A stretch of DNA of 64,000 nt from Cellulomonas sp. PhB150 (GCF_003755175.1 NZ_RKHX01000002.1:1-64000); one strand, 5' to 3'. Positions 9,232 through 25,997 are shown, counted from the stretch's first letter. Notes: a model not told the origin generated them from the sequence alone. Numbers and translations: made by a program.

Positions 9232-11582
9232 GGTGCCTCCAACGCCAGGACGTGGGCGGGTCGCTCGGCGGGGTCGAGTCGGACGAACGCGGTCGAGCCC
9301 CACGTCCACTCCTCGTGCGTGAGCAGGTCGCGCGCGGTGACCTGCTCGGGCAGGCCGAGGCCCGCCAGGTCGATCTCGACCGTGCCGGCGCGCGTGTTCC
9401 ACGGGTCGAGGTTCACGACGACGAGGACGGTGTCCGCCCGGCCCGTCGGGGAGTGCTCGGCCGACAGGTGCTTGGAGAAGGCGACCGTCGCGTCGTCGCT
9501 CGTCGGGTGCACCCGCAGGTTGCGCAGCTGGCGCAGCGCGGGGTGGCCACGGCGGATGGCGTTGAGGTTGCCGAGCAGCAGCGCGATGCCGAGGTGCTCG
9601 GCCTGCGACCAGTCGCGCGGCTTGAACTCGTACTTCTCGTTGTCGATCTGCTCCTCGACGCCGGGCCGGGGCACGTTCTCGACGAGCTCGTAGCCCGAGT
9701 AGATGCCCCACGTGGGGCTGCCGGTCGCGGCGAGGACCGCGCGGACCGCGAACCCGCGGCCGCCGGACGCCTGCAGGTACGGCGGCAGGATGTCGTGGGT
9801 CGTCGGCCAGAAGCTCGGACGCATCCACGCGCCGGACTCGCCGGAGACCTCCTCGAGGTACTCCTCGATCTCCTCCTTCTCGTTCCGCCACGTGAAGTAC
9901 GTGTAGGACTGGTGGAAGCCGATCTTGGCGAGCGTGGCCATCATCGCGGGGCGCGTGAACGCCTCGGACAGGAAGATGACCTCCGGGTGGTCCTTGGCGA
10001 CGTCCGCGAGCAGCCACTGCCAGAAGTCGAGCGGCTTGGTGTGCGGGTTGTCGACGCGGAACAGCGTCACGCCGTGGTCGATCCAGACCTGCAGCACCCG
10101 GCGGATCTCGGCCGCGATCCCGGCGGGGTCGTTGTCGAAGTTCAGCGGGTAGATGTCCTGGTACTTCTTCGGCGGGTTCTCGGCGTAGGCGATCGTGCCG
10201 TCCGCCCTCGTCGTGAACCACTCGGGGTGCTCGGTGACCCACGGGTGGTCGGGCGAGCACTGCAGCGCGAGGTCGAGCGCGACCTCCATGCGCAGCTCGC
10301 GCGCGCGGGCGACGAACGCGTCGAAGTCGTCGAACGTGCCGAGGGTGGGCTCGATCGCGTCGTGACCGCCGTCGGCCGAGCCGATCGCGTACGGCGAGCC
10401 CGGGTCACCCGGCTCGGTGAGCAGCGAGTTGTTGCGTCCCTTGCGGTTCGACGAGCCGATCGGGTGGATCGGGGTGAGGTAGACGACGTCGAAGCCCATC
10501 CCGGCGATGCGCGGCAGCTCGTCGGCCGCGGTGCGCAGCGTGCCCGAGATCCAGCGCCCGGCGTACTCGTCGTACCGCGCGCCGTGCGAGCGGGGGAACA
10601 GCTCGTACCAGGAGCCTGCCAGCGCGAGCGTGCGCTCGACGACCAGCGGGTAGTGCGGCGAGGCGCTGACCTGGTCACGCAGCGGCGTGCGGGCCAGCGC
10701 GCTGCGGACCCGGTCCGCGAGCGCGGCGTCGAGGCGCTGCTCGGGGGACAGGTGGATGTCGTGCAGCCGGGCCTCGGCGTAGCGCAGGGTCGCGGCGTCC
10801 TCGACCGGCATCGTCTCCCGGGCGGCGGCGCGGGCGAGCAGGATCGCGCCCTCGGCCAGCATGAGCTCGACGTCGATGCCGGCGGCGATCTTGATGGTCG
10901 CGTCGTGGACCCAGGTGGCCCACGGGTCGGACCAGCCCTCGACCCGGAACGACCAGCGGCCCACGCGGTCGGGGACGAGGCGTGCCTCGTAGCGGTCGAG
11001 CCCTGGCGCGATGTCGACCATCGGCGCGCTCGAGTGGTCCGTGCCGTCCGGCGCGACCAGCACGGCCGTCGCCGCGACCGCGTCGTGGCCCTCGCGGAAG
11101 ACCGTGGCGTGGACCGGGAAGGCCTCGCCGACGACGGCCTTCGCGGGGAAGCGGCCGGCCTCCGCGACCGGGGCGACGTCGACGACCGGGATGCGGCCGA
11201 TGGGGGCGTGGGTCGGCGTCACGTCCGCGGACCCGGCCGGAGCAGGGGCCGGTGCCTGTGCCTGTGCTTGTGCCGCCGGTACGCGCGCTCCGGCGGCCGG
11301 CTCCGGTGCGGCCGGGGTCGTCGTCGGCCGCGTGGGCTCGACGGACTCGGCGGCCCGCTTCGCCTTGCGCGAGGGCGGATCGACCCGGGCGGTCACGCGC
11401 GCCTGCTCGTCGGGCGACGTCGCCGCAGCGACGGGCACGACGACGTCTGCCGCGGAGGCAGGCGGTGCGCCGACACGTGCGTCGGCGGCGGCAACGGTCG
11501 GGGTTGCGGGGCTGGTGGCTGCGGGCTGGCGGCGGCCGTTCGAGCGGTGGCCGCGGCCGGGGCTCGCGGGGGGAGTCGTCAC
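9228..11582 (-). CDS. glgE: Alpha-1,4-glucan:maltose-1-phosphate maltosyltransferase
   Basis: GH13_3 enzyme that extends alpha-1,4-glucan with maltosyl units from maltose-1-phosphate. The fold begins at about residue 128 ([21 protein letters not shown]). Nucleophile D511 ([11 protein letters not shown]) and acid/base E540 ([10 protein letters not shown]) are in place. The chosen GTG at 11582 sits 7 nt after a TAGGTT box. It gives 784 aa, about 100 more than usual, because residues 1-127 are an Ala/Pro/Thr/Gln-rich low-complexity tail. A start inside that tail cannot be excluded. First gene of the glgE-treS-mak set. Confidence 0.95.
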
Positions 11583-11589
11583 AGTCCCG

Positions 11590-11595
11590 AACCTA
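11590..11595 (-). promoter_or_regulatory. -10 box of glgE operon
   Basis: TAGGTT on the minus strand, 7 nt before GTG 11582, with no ribosome site between. It supports the long glgE reading frame and a leaderless glgE-treS-mak transcript. Confidence 0.5.
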
Positions 11596-11681
11596 TCCGC
11601 AGGGGCACCCACCCAGCATCCGCAACGCGTCCCGACGCCCGACGTCCACGGCCCGCCCGCACCCCTCCCCACGCCCGACCT

Positions 11682-11762
11682 CCCGCGAGTGCGCCCCTTG
11701 CGCATCCAGTGCGCCCCTCGTTTCGGGCGCGCTGGACGGGTAGGGGTAGCACTCGCGGGGAG
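11682..11762. repeat. Palindromic intergenic repeat, copy B (nested hairpins)
   Basis: The outer arms CCCGCGAGTGC (11682-11692) and GCACTCGCGGG (11749-11759) enclose a second inverted repeat, CCAGTGCGCCC (11706-11716) and GGGCGCGCTGG (11725-11735), with one G-T type mismatch. The inner part and the following GGGTAGCA match the element at 177-222. It lies between the divergent-facing ends of glgE (start) and the FAD dehydrogenase gene (stop), both on the minus strand. Confidence 0.7.
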
Positions 11763-11792
11763 TGAGGGGTGGGGGGTGGGGAGAGGGGGGGG

Positions 11793-13451
11793 TTAGGTCA
11801 GGGTGGAGGCGAGGGCGCGGCCTGTGGTGCGGCCGGTGAAGAGGCAGCCGCCCAGGAACGTGCCCTCCAGGGCGCGGTGACCGTGCACCCCGCCGCCGCC
11901 GAAGCCGGACGCCTCGCCGACCGCCCACAGGCCCGGCAGGACCTCGCCGTCGGCGCGCAGCACGCGGCCCTCGAGGTCCGTGTGCAGGCCGCCGAGGGTC
12001 TTGCGCGTGAGCACGGACAGGCGCACCGCGAGCAGCGGCCCGTGCGCGGGGTCGAGCAGGCGGTGCGGCTTGGCGACGCGGATGAGCTTGTCCACGACGT
12101 ACTCGCGGGCCCGTGCCGTGGCGATGACCTGCAGGTCCTTGCCCAGCCCGGTCTCGATCTGGCGGTCGCGGGCGACGATCAGCGCCTCGAGCGCGTCGCC
12201 GTCGATGCGCGACGAGCCCGACAGGGCATTCATCTTCGCGGCGAGCTCGTGCGGGGTGTCGGCCGAGAGGAACTCGTCGGACTTCTGCGCGAACGTCTCG
12301 ACGGGCCCGACCGCGCCGGGCAGCACGCGCTGCAGGAGCTGGGGGATGCTGCGGCCGGTCAGGTCCGGGTTCTGCTCCGAGCCGGACAGCGCGAACTCCG
12401 TGCCGAGGATCGTCTTGTCGAGGACGAACCACGAGTGGTCGTCACCCCGGCCGGTGATGTGCTGGAGCGCACCCAGGGAGTCGAAGCCGGGGAACAGCGG
12501 CACCGGCAGCCGGTGGCCGTCGGCGTCGAGCCACAGCGAGGACGGCCCGGGCAGGATCCGGATCCCGTGCTGCGACCACACGGGCGTGTGGTCGGTGACG
12601 CCCTCGGGGTAGTGCCACATCCGGTCCTCGTGGACGACGGCCGCGCCGGCTGAGCGGGCCGCCTCGATGCCGGAGCCGTCGACGTGGTCGGGGACGCCGG
12701 ACAGCATGCGCTCAGGCAGGCGTCCGGCCGACGAGGGCCACAGCGACCGCACGAGCTCGTGGTTGGCGCCCACGCCGCCGGTCGCCAGCACGACGTGCGC
12801 CGCAGCGAGCTCGAAGGGTGCGACGACCTCTCGCGACGAGCGCTCGGCGCGCGCCACGTCGTCGGGGGCCAGGACGTCTCCGCGCACCCCTGTGACGCGT
12901 CCGTCCGTGGTGACGAGCGACGTGACCCGGTGCCGGAAGTGGACGTCGACGAGCCCGGCGGAACGCGCGTCGAGCAGCGCGCGCACGAACGGCTCGAGCA
13001 CGCCCGGGCCGGTGCCCCACGTGACGTGGAACCGCGGCACCGAGTTGCCGTGCCCGTCGGCGAGGTAGCCGCCGCGCTCGGGCCACTGCACCAGCGGGAA
13101 CCAGCGCACGCCCTGCCCGTGCAGCCACGCGCGCATGTCTCCCGCGGCGAAGTCGACGAAGCCCTCGGCCCACGCCCGGCCCCAGCGATCGCTGCCGTCG
13201 TCGGCGAAGTCCGCCGATCCGAACCAGTCCGCGAGCGCGAGCTCTGCGCTGTCGCGGATCTTCAGGCGGCGCTGCTCGGGGGAGTCGACCAGGAACAGCC
13301 CGCCGAACGACCAGAACGCCTGGCCGCCGAGCGACGCCGCGGGCTCCGCGTCGAGCAGGGTCACGTGGTGGCCGGCCGCGGTGAGCTCGGCGGTGGCGAC
13401 CAGGCCGGCGAGGCCGGCGCCGACGACCACGACATCGTGGGAGTGCGTCAT
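11793..13451 (-). CDS. FAD-binding dehydrogenase, fumarate reductase/3-ketosteroid-dehydrogenase type
   Basis: 552-aa flavoprotein. A Rossmann dinucleotide motif is at the N-terminus (VVVVGAGLAGLVATAEL, residues 7-23) followed by an acidic residue for ribose (DAEP). An FAD-contacting block lies near the C-terminus (LPGLWAVGEASGFGGGGVHG). Annotated relatives are putative KstD-like dehydrogenases, but the catalytic tyrosines needed for steroid activity cannot be judged here, so the substrate is unknown. The ATG at 13451 has its own TAGGGT box at 13460-13465, and glgX ends 40 bp upstream, so it may be transcribed alone or after glgX. Confidence 0.88.
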   Translation of the reverse strand: MTHSHDVVVVGAGLAGLVATAELTAAGHHVTLLDAEPAASLGGQAFWSFGGLFLVDSPEQRRLKIRDSAELALADWFGSADFADDGSDRWGRAWAEGFVDFAAGDMRAWLHGQGVRWFPLVQWPERGGYLADGHGNSVPRFHVTWGTGPGVLEPFVRALLDARSAGLVDVHFRHRVTSLVTTDGRVTGVRGDVLAPDDVARAERSSREVVAPFELAAAHVVLATGGVGANHELVRSLWPSSAGRLPERMLSGVPDHVDGSGIEAARSAGAAVVHEDRMWHYPEGVTDHTPVWSQHGIRILPGPSSLWLDADGHRLPVPLFPGFDSLGALQHITGRGDDHSWFVLDKTILGTEFALSGSEQNPDLTGRSIPQLLQRVLPGAVGPVETFAQKSDEFLSADTPHELAAKMNALSGSSRIDGDALEALIVARDRQIETGLGKDLQVIATARAREYVVDKLIRVAKPHRLLDPAHGPLLAVRLSVLTRKTLGGLHTDLEGRVLRADGEVLPGLWAVGEASGFGGGGVHGHRALEGTFLGGCLFTGRTTGRALASTLT

Positions 13452-13491
13452 GCGACGGCACCCTACGCGTTGGACGCCCGTCCAGGAAGGA

Positions 13492-15690
<2,199 letters not shown>

Positions 15691-15792
15691 GGCAACATCA
15701 TGAAGGACGCGTGCGACGCAGATGTTTCGCGTCGCCGCATGTCGCCCGGTTCCGCCAGGCGAGCACGGCACCACGGACGGCCCGCCCGCGGG

Positions 15793-15798
15793 TAACGT
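15793..15798 (+). promoter_or_regulatory. -10 box of etfBA
   Basis: TAACGT lies exactly 7 nt before the GTG of etfB with no Shine-Dalgarno sequence, consistent with a leaderless etfBA message. Confidence 0.5.
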
Positions 15799-15805
15799 TC
15801 CGGAC

Positions 15806-16594
15806 GTGAGAATCGTCGTCTGCGTCAAGCACGTCCCGGACATCCAGTCGGACCGCACCCTCGGTGAGTCCGGGTACGTGGTGCGCGACGGAGGTGACGG
15901 CACCCTCAACGAGCTCGACGAGAACGCCCTCGAGGCCGCCCTCGCGCTCGCGGAGGCCGCCGGTGGCGAGGTCGTCGCGCTGACGGTCGGGCCTGACGAC
16001 GCCGTCGACGCGGTCCGCAAGGGTCTGCAGATGGGCGCCGACGAGGCCGTCCACGTGGTCGACGACGCGATCGCCGGCTCCGACGTCGTCGGGACCGCCC
16101 GCGTCCTCGCCGCGGCGATCACGCACCTCGGCATCGAGACGCCCGTCGACCTCGTCGTCACGGGCATGGCGGGGCTCGACGGGCTGACGTCGCTGCTCCC
16201 GACCGCGCTCGCGGCCCTGCTCGACGTGCCCGCGCTGCCGCTCGCGGCGGAGGTCACGGTCGACGGGGGCACCGTGACGGTGCGCCGCAACCTGGACCAC
16301 GCGACCGAGGTCCTCCAGGCCTCGCTGCCCGCGCTGGTCTCGGTCACCGACCAGGCCAACGAGCCGCGCTACCCGAACTTCAAGGGCATCATGGCCGCCC
16401 GCAAGAAGCCGGTCACCACGCTCTCGCTCGCGGACCTGGGACTCTCGCCCGCGGACGTCGGCGCGGCCGGGGCGCGCACCGCGGTGGTCGAGGCGGCCGC
16501 CCGGCCGGCGCGCGAGAACCGTGTGCTCATCAACGACCAGGGAGACGCGGGCACGCAGCTCGCCGCGTACCTCGTCGAGAACCAGCTCGCCTGA
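15806..16594 (+). CDS. etfB: Electron transfer flavoprotein, beta subunit
   Basis: 262-aa subunit of the heterodimeric ETF that passes electrons from flavin dehydrogenases toward the quinone pool. The N-terminus RIVVCVKHVPD is typical. The AMP-binding segment VVTGMAGLDG and the ETFB signature around VTDQANEPRYPNFKGIMAARKK (split here for length) are clear near residues 115 and 180-200. The GTG start follows a TAACGT box. Paired with etfA 38 bp downstream. No acyl-CoA dehydrogenase is adjacent, so the electron donor is unknown. Confidence 0.96.
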   Translation: MRIVVCVKHVPDIQSDRTLGESGYVVRDGGDGTLNELDENALEAALALAEAAGGEVVALTVGPDDAVDAVRKGLQMGADEAVHVVDDAIAGSDVVGTARVLAAAITHLGIETPVDLVVTGMAGLDGLTSLLPTALAALLDVPALPLAAEVTVDGGTVTVRRNLDHATEVLQASLPALVSVTDQANEPRYPNFKGIMAARKKPVTTLSLADLGLSPADVGAAGARTAVVEAAARPARENRVLINDQGDAGTQLAAYLVENQLA

Positions 16595-16632
16595 CCGGCT
16601 TCCCCGCACCACGAGATCTGAGGACGCGACAC

Positions 16633-17607
16633 GTGACCGACTCCCTGGTCCTGCTCGACCACACCGCCGACGGCACCCTGCGGGCCCCTGTGCGCGAGCT
16701 CGTCACGCTCGCTCGCGGGCTCGGCGGCGCGATCCACGGCGTGTGGGCCGCTGACGGCGCGGAGCCCGACGCCGAGACGCTCGCGGACCTCGGTGCGCTG
16801 GGGGTCTCGCGCGTGCACCGGCTCACCGCCGACGCCGACGTGCACCTGTCGGCCGTGCTGGCCGAGGCGGTCGCGAGCCTGCTCGACGTGACCGGCGCGG
16901 GGGTGCTGCTGGTGACCTCGACGTTCGAGAACAAGGAGGTCGCGGCGCGGCTCGCGGTCCTCACCGGCGCCGGCGTGGTCACCGACGCCGACGGCCTGGT
17001 CGTCGAGGACGGCCGGCTCGTGGCGAGCAAGACCGTGTTCGCGGGCACCTGGAGCACGCGCTGCGCGATCACCACGCCGCTGGCGGTCGTGACGCTCAAG
17101 GCCAACTCGGTCGCGGTCTCGCCGGCCGAGGGCGGCGGCATCCCCGACGTCGTCGACCACGCGGTCACGGCCAGCGCCGCCGCGCGCCGGGTCAGCCTCG
17201 TGGAGCGCACCGAGCGCCCCGCGAGCGGCCGGCCCGACCTGGGCAGCGCGCACGTGGTCGTGGCCGGGGGCCGTGGCACGGAGGGCGACTTCACGCTCGT
17301 CGAGGAGCTCGCCGACGTCCTCGGCGGAGCGGTCGGCGCGACGCGCGTGGCCACGGACGAGGGCTGGATCGGCCACGACGCCCAGATCGGCCAGACCGGC
17401 GTGACGATCTCCCCGCGGCTCTACATCGGCGTGGGCGTCTCCGGTGCCGTGCACCACCGCGGCGGCATGCAGGCCTCGGGCACGATCGTCGCGATCAACT
17501 CCGACCCCGACGCGCCGATCTTCGAGATCGCCGACTTCGGCATCGTCGGGGACCTCAACGCGGTGCTTCCTCAGCTCACGCAGGCGCTGCGCGCGCAGCG
17601 CGGCTGA
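16633..17607 (+). CDS. etfA: Electron transfer flavoprotein, alpha subunit
   Basis: 324-aa FAD-carrying ETF subunit. The C-terminal FAD domain (about residues 200-320) shows VVVAGGRG, the ETFA signature GVSGAVHHRGGMQASGTIVA, and NSDPDAPIFEIADFGIVGDL. GTG start 16633 follows GAGGA with an 8-nt gap. It forms an operon with etfB. Its stop is 1 bp from the stop of the convergent kinase gene, with no room for a terminator. Confidence 0.96.
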   Translation: MTDSLVLLDHTADGTLRAPVRELVTLARGLGGAIHGVWAADGAEPDAETLADLGALGVSRVHRLTADADVHLSAVLAEAVASLLDVTGAGVLLVTSTFENKEVAARLAVLTGAGVVTDADGLVVEDGRLVASKTVFAGTWSTRCAITTPLAVVTLKANSVAVSPAEGGGIPDVVDHAVTASAAARRVSLVERTERPASGRPDLGSAHVVVAGGRGTEGDFTLVEELADVLGGAVGATRVATDEGWIGHDAQIGQTGVTISPRLYIGVGVSGAVHHRGGMQASGTIVAINSDPDAPIFEIADFGIVGDLNAVLPQLTQALRAQRG

Positions 17608-17608
17608 C

Positions 17609-18598
17609 TCAGGTCAGCTCGCGGAACCAGCGCACGGTCGCCATGCCCTGCGCGGCCTGGAACCGGCGCAGGTTCGGGATCCCGGGCGGCGCCGGCTGCA
17701 GCGAGCTCCAGACGAAGTAGCCCGCGAGCCCGGCCAGGCCCGCGCGCAGCTCGTCGTCGGACACGCCCTCGGACGCGGGCTGGGCGCGGAAGATCGTCGC
17801 CGGGTCCCCGCCGCCCTGCAGCGTCACGCTCGGCAGCATGAACGCGAGGTCGAGCCACGGCGCGCCCACGCTCGCGTGCGGCCAGTCGATCAGCCAGACC
17901 CGGTGGTGGTCGGGGTCGATGAGCACGTTGTCGGCGCGCAGGTCGCCGTGCACGAGGCCGTCGCCCGAGATGGCGCGCAGGGCCTCCTGCTCGCAGCGCT
18001 GCAGGTGCTCGAGGTTCTGGCGCGACCAGCGGCCGACCTCGCCGCCGGCCTCCTCGCCGCGGGCCTGCTCGGCGTCGTCCATCGCGGCGATCTTGCGCCA
18101 GCCGGTGAAGTCCTCGGCGAGCTGGTCGTCGGTGCGCGGCAGCGTGTGGCCGGGCAGCGGCTCCGCGTCGGCCAGGCGTGCGACGGCGTCGAGCACGGCG
18201 GTCAGCTCGTCGGGCACCCAGGGCAGCTCCGGCGAGCGACCGGGCACGACGTCGAAGCCCAGGATCACCCAGTCGCCGTCGTCGGAGGACCACTGCAGCC
18301 GGGGAGCCGGGACCTGCGGGGGCAGGCACGACGCGACGCGCGCCTCGGCGCGTGCCAGGTCCGGCGAGACGGGGTTCTCCGCGCTGGAGACCGCCTTGAC
18401 GAAGACGCCCCGACCGTCGGCGAGCTCCAGGACCGCGGCGAACCCCGGGGAGAAGCCGCTCGTGGCGCTGATCTCGGCGGTGACCTGAGCGCCGGCGAGC
18501 TCGGCGATGCGCGCGCGGACGTGCCGGGGCAGGTCGCGCCAGTCGAGCCTCTGCCCGCTGAACGCGACCGGCAACGCGATGACGTCGTCGGCACTCAC
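17609..18598 (-). CDS. Aminoglycoside/macrolide phosphotransferase-family kinase
   Basis: 329-aa protein with the APH fold: an ATP-side lysine in GVFVKAVSS, the Brenner motif LVHGDLRADNVLID (catalytic Asp in HGD) and the metal-binding IDWPHA. The substrate is unknown; such proteins phosphorylate antibiotics, homoserine or other small molecules, and nothing nearby points to resistance. GTG 18598 is preferred since CAGGAT lies 7 nt upstream; the in-frame ATG 18607 falls inside that box. Convergent with etfA. Confidence 0.85.
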   Translation of the reverse strand: MSADDVIALPVAFSGQRLDWRDLPRHVRARIAELAGAQVTAEISATSGFSPGFAAVLELADGRGVFVKAVSSAENPVSPDLARAEARVASCLPPQVPAPRLQWSSDDGDWVILGFDVVPGRSPELPWVPDELTAVLDAVARLADAEPLPGHTLPRTDDQLAEDFTGWRKIAAMDDAEQARGEEAGGEVGRWSRQNLEHLQRCEQEALRAISGDGLVHGDLRADNVLIDPDHHRVWLIDWPHASVGAPWLDLAFMLPSVTLQGGGDPATIFRAQPASEGVSDDELRAGLAGLAGYFVWSSLQPAPPGIPNLRRFQAAQGMATVRWFRELT

Positions 18599-18655
18599 GG
18601 CGCACATCCTGCCAGGTCGCAGGGGGTGCGTGCGGGGACAGTCCGCTCCAGTTCG

Positions 18656-18661
18656 TAGACT
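18656..18661 (+). promoter_or_regulatory. -10 box of cysteine desulfurase operon
   Basis: TAGACT, 7 nt before GTG 18669, with no ribosome site. It would drive the linked run to about 25997. The same hexamer occurs before gatC. Confidence 0.55.
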
Positions 18662-18668
18662 TGGCGCC

Positions 18669-19850
18669 GTGACCGTCTACCTGGACCATGCGGCGACCAC
18701 GCCCATGCTGCCGGGCGCGGTCCGCGCGCTGACCGACGAGATGACCCGCACGGGCAATCCCTCGTCGCTGCACGGCTCCGGCCGGGCGGCCCGTCGCGTG
18801 GTCGAGGAGTCGCGCGAGTCCCTCGCGGCAGCACTCGGCGCGCGACCCTCGGACGTGCTGTGGACCAGTGGCGGCACGGAGGCGGACAACCTCGCGGTCA
18901 AGGGCCTGTTCTGGGCCCGGAAGCGGCAGGACCCGGCCCGTCGGCGCATCCTCGTCTCGGCCGTCGAGCACCACGCCGTCCTGGACCCCGCCTTCTGGAT
19001 GGCCGAGCACACCGGTGCCGAGCTCGTCCTCCTGCCGGTCGACTCCGACGGCGTGCTCGACGTCGACGCGCTGCGCGACGAGCTGGAGGCGCACGGCGAG
19101 CAGGCCGCGCTGCTGTCGGTGATGTGGGCGAACAACGAGGTCGGCGCGCTGCAGCCGCTCGACGAGGTCGTCTCGCTGGCCCGCCGGTACGGCGTGCCCG
19201 TGCACGCCGACGCCGTGCAGGCCGTGGGGCAGGTGCCCGTGGACTTCGTGGCCTCCGGGCTCGACGCGATGACGGTCAGCGGGCACAAGGTCGGCGGCCC
19301 GGGCGGCACGGGCGCGCTGCTCGCCCGGCGTGGCCTGGACCTCATGCCCGTGCAGCACGGTGGCGGGCAGGAGCGCGGCGTGCGGTCCGGCACGCTGGAC
19401 GCCGCCCTGCTGGTCTCGTTCGCGGCGGCGGTCGACGAGGCCGTCGCCTCGCGCCCCGTCCAGGCGCCCCGCGTCGCGGCGCTGCGCGACGAGCTCGTCG
19501 CCGGCGTCCTCGCGGCCGTGCCGGACGCGGAGCTGCGCGGCCCGGCCGACACCGCGCGCCGCCTCCCCTTCAACGCCCACTTCACGTTCCCGGGCTGCGA
19601 GGGGGACTCGCTGCTCTACCTGCTCGACTCCGCGGGCATCGAGGCGTCCACGGGCTCGGCGTGCCAGGCCGGGGTGCCGCGCCCGTCGCACGTCCTGCTC
19701 GCGATGGGGGTCGACGAGCACGACGCGCGCGGCGCGCTGCGGTTCTCGCTCGGCCACACCTCGTCGGCCGACGACGTCGCCGCGCTGGTCGCCACGCTGC
19801 CGGCCGTCGTCGAGCGGGCTCGCGCCGCGGGCCTGGCGGGGGTGCGCTGA
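18669..19850 (+). CDS. Cysteine desulfurase (NifS/IscS type)
   Basis: 393-aa PLP enzyme that removes sulfur from cysteine as a persulfide. It opens [15 protein letters not shown]. The PLP lysine is K207 ([11 protein letters not shown]) and the catalytic cysteine C332 lies in STGSACQAG on the C-terminal loop, a group I arrangement. It overlaps mnmA (TGATG), which accepts sulfur for tRNA 2-thiouridine, so that is its likely main task. No iscU or suf genes are adjacent. Confidence 0.95.
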   Translation: MTVYLDHAATTPMLPGAVRALTDEMTRTGNPSSLHGSGRAARRVVEESRESLAAALGARPSDVLWTSGGTEADNLAVKGLFWARKRQDPARRRILVSAVEHHAVLDPAFWMAEHTGAELVLLPVDSDGVLDVDALRDELEAHGEQAALLSVMWANNEVGALQPLDEVVSLARRYGVPVHADAVQAVGQVPVDFVASGLDAMTVSGHKVGGPGGTGALLARRGLDLMPVQHGGGQERGVRSGTLDAALLVSFAAAVDEAVASRPVQAPRVAALRDELVAGVLAAVPDAELRGPADTARRLPFNAHFTFPGCEGDSLLYLLDSAGIEASTGSACQAGVPRPSHVLLAMGVDEHDARGALRFSLGHTSSADDVAALVATLPAVVERARAAGLAGVR

Positions 19851-20968
19851 TGCGCGTCCTGGCCGCCCTGTCCGGCGGGGTCGACTCGGCCGTCGCCGCC
19901 GCGCGCGCGGTCGACGCCGGCCACGACGTCGTCGGCGTCCACATGGCGCTGTCCCGCACCCGTGACCAGTTCCGCACGGGCTCGCGCGGGTGCTGCTCGA
20001 TCGAGGACGCGGGTGACGCGCGTCGCGCGGCCGACGTGCTCGGCATCCCGTACTACGTGTGGGACCTGTCCGAGCAGTTCGAGCAGACCGTCGTCGCCGA
20101 CTTCCTGTCCGAGTACGAGGCGGGTCGCACCCCCAACCCCTGCGTGCGCTGCAACGAGCACATCAAGTTCGCGGCGCTGCTCGACAAGGCGGTGGCGCTC
20201 GGGTTCGACGCCGTGTGCACCGGCCACTACGCGCGCGTCGTCGTGCACGACGACGGGACGCGTGAGCTGCACCGCGCGCTCGACGCGGCCAAGGACCAGT
20301 CCTACGTGCTCGCCGTGATGGGACCCGAGCGGCTCGCGCGCTCGATGTTCCCCCTCGGCGACGTGGCGTCCAAGGACGTCACCCGCGCCGAGGCGGCCGC
20401 CCGCGGGCTGTCGGTCTCGGCCAAGCCCGACTCCTACGACATCTGCTTCGTGGCCGACGGCGACACCCAGGGCTTCCTGCGTGCGCGGCTCGGGTCGCAG
20501 CCCGGCGAGATCGTCGACAGCGCCGGCGAGGTGGTCGGCGAGCACGACGGCGCCTACGCGTACACGGTCGGGCAGCGGCGCGGCCTCGCACTGGGCCGCC
20601 CGGCGGCGGACGGCAGGCCGCGGTACGTGCTGTCCATCGAGCCCGTGGGCAACCGGGTGGTCGTGGGGTCGGCCGACGAGCTGCTCGTGGACGTCGTCAC
20701 CGCCGACCGGGCCGTGTGGTTCGGGGCACCCGGGGCCGAGCTCGACTGCTCGGTCCAGGTGCGTGCGCACGGCGTCCCGGTCGCCGCGCGTGCGCGCGTG
20801 ACGGGGGAGTCCGTCGAGGTGACCCTCGTCGACGGCCTGCGCGGTGTCGCGCCGGGGCAGTCGCTGGTGCTGTTCGACGGGACGCGCGTGCTCGGCCAGG
20901 CGACGGTGACCGCGGCGCGGCGCGACTCGGTCGCGACCGCTGCGGCGGCGCCCCCGGCGGAGCGGTGA
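19850..20968 (+). CDS. mnmA: tRNA-specific 2-thiouridylase
   Basis: 372-aa PP-loop ATPase thiolating the wobble uridine of Lys, Glu and Gln tRNAs. The PP-loop SGGVDS is at residues 8-13. The two sulfur-relay cysteines sit in [12 protein letters not shown] (C101) and SYDICFV (near 203). A C-terminal beta-barrel spans about 290-360. The start overlaps the desulfurase stop and its own stop overlaps the next GTG. It ends with a short Ala/Pro-rich tail. Confidence 0.97.
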   Translation: MRVLAALSGGVDSAVAAARAVDAGHDVVGVHMALSRTRDQFRTGSRGCCSIEDAGDARRAADVLGIPYYVWDLSEQFEQTVVADFLSEYEAGRTPNPCVRCNEHIKFAALLDKAVALGFDAVCTGHYARVVVHDDGTRELHRALDAAKDQSYVLAVMGPERLARSMFPLGDVASKDVTRAEAAARGLSVSAKPDSYDICFVADGDTQGFLRARLGSQPGEIVDSAGEVVGEHDGAYAYTVGQRRGLALGRPAADGRPRYVLSIEPVGNRVVVGSADELLVDVVTADRAVWFGAPGAELDCSVQVRAHGVPVAARARVTGESVEVTLVDGLRGVAPGQSLVLFDGTRVLGQATVTAARRDSVATAAAAPPAER

Positions 20969-21980
20969 CCGGCGTCAGCGGCGCGGGCCGGTGGCCCGGG
21001 TCGGACGCCCTCGAGGCCGCGTCCGTCGTCGTCGGCGACCTCACCGACCTGCCCGACGAGGTCGTCGGCCTGCCCTTCACGCCCACGCTGCCCGCACGCG
21101 GGCCGTGGGGCGACCGCGTCGGCCAGGCCGCCGCGGTCCTCGTCGAGCTGCCCACGGAGCTCGGCCCGCACGGCTGGAAGCTGGCCGACCGGCCCGGCGG
21201 TGACCTCGGCCGCGCCCAGGCCTACGCCCGGGAGGACCTCGACGCGCTCGCCGTCGCCGCGCACGGCTACGTCGGGCCGCTGCTCGTGCCCGTGCTCGGG
21301 CCCCTGACGCTCGCCGCGTCGCTGTACCTCGCGCGCGGCGACCGCGTGCTCGCCGACGCGGGAGCGGTGCACGAGCTCGCCGAGTCGCTCGCCGCCGGCA
21401 TCGGCGAGCACCTCGCTGCGGTGCGCCGGGCCGTCCCCGGAGCGGACGTGCAGGTGCTGGTGCACGAGCCGCTGCTCGCGCAGGTGCTCGCGGGCGTCCT
21501 GCCGACGTTCTCCGGCTACTCCGCCCTGCGCCGCGTGCCCGGGCCCGTCGCCGGCGAGCGGCTGTCCGCGGTGGTCGCCGGCGCGCGTTCCGGTGGTGCC
21601 TCGACGGTCGCGGTGCACGGCGGCACGGCGTGGTCGTCGCTCCCCGCGCTGCGCTCGTCGGGTGCGGATGCCGTCGCGCTCGCGGTCGCCGGGCTCGGCG
21701 AGCCGGGCTGGGAGCGCGTCGCGGAGACCGTCGAGGGCGGGCTGCGGCTGTGGGCCGAGGTGCCGCCGCAGGCGTCCTCGCAGTGCGCCGGGCCGGACGT
21801 CGTCGGCCAGGCCGATACCGTGACGCGTCCGTGGCGATCGGTCGGCCTGCCGGCCGCCGGCCTGCGCGACGTGGTGATCCTGGCCGGCGACCCGCCGGCC
21901 GCTGCCTCTCCCGACGACGCCCGTGCGGCGCTCGCCGGTGCCGTGCGCTGCGCGCGGCTGGTGACCGAACGGAGCGAGAC

Positions 21981-21984
<4 letters not shown>
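20965..21984 (+). CDS. MetE-C-terminal-like (UROD/MetE fold) protein, zinc site apparently lost
   Basis: 339-aa protein, often annotated as B12-independent methionine synthase, found between mnmA and ligA in many actinobacteria. The fold is that of the MetE catalytic half; [18 protein letters not shown] and [11 protein letters not shown] are typical. Only two cysteines occur in the whole protein (SQCAG and VRCAR, both near the C-terminus). At the strand where MetE relatives have His-X-Cys it reads [14 protein letters not shown]. Methyl transfer to homocysteine is therefore doubtful. GTG 20965 overlaps the mnmA stop. Confidence 0.8.

Positions 21985-25997
<4,013 letters not shown>

Noticed and set aside
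11583-11705. Longer glgE start at 11705
   Set aside because: It would extend the protein through the palindromic repeat with Arg/Gly-rich sequence; the GTG at 11582 has a -10 at leaderless spacing.
17609-18598. Aminoglycoside resistance gene
   Set aside because: The APH fold is shared by many housekeeping kinases, including maltokinase in this window; nothing specific to antibiotics is visible.
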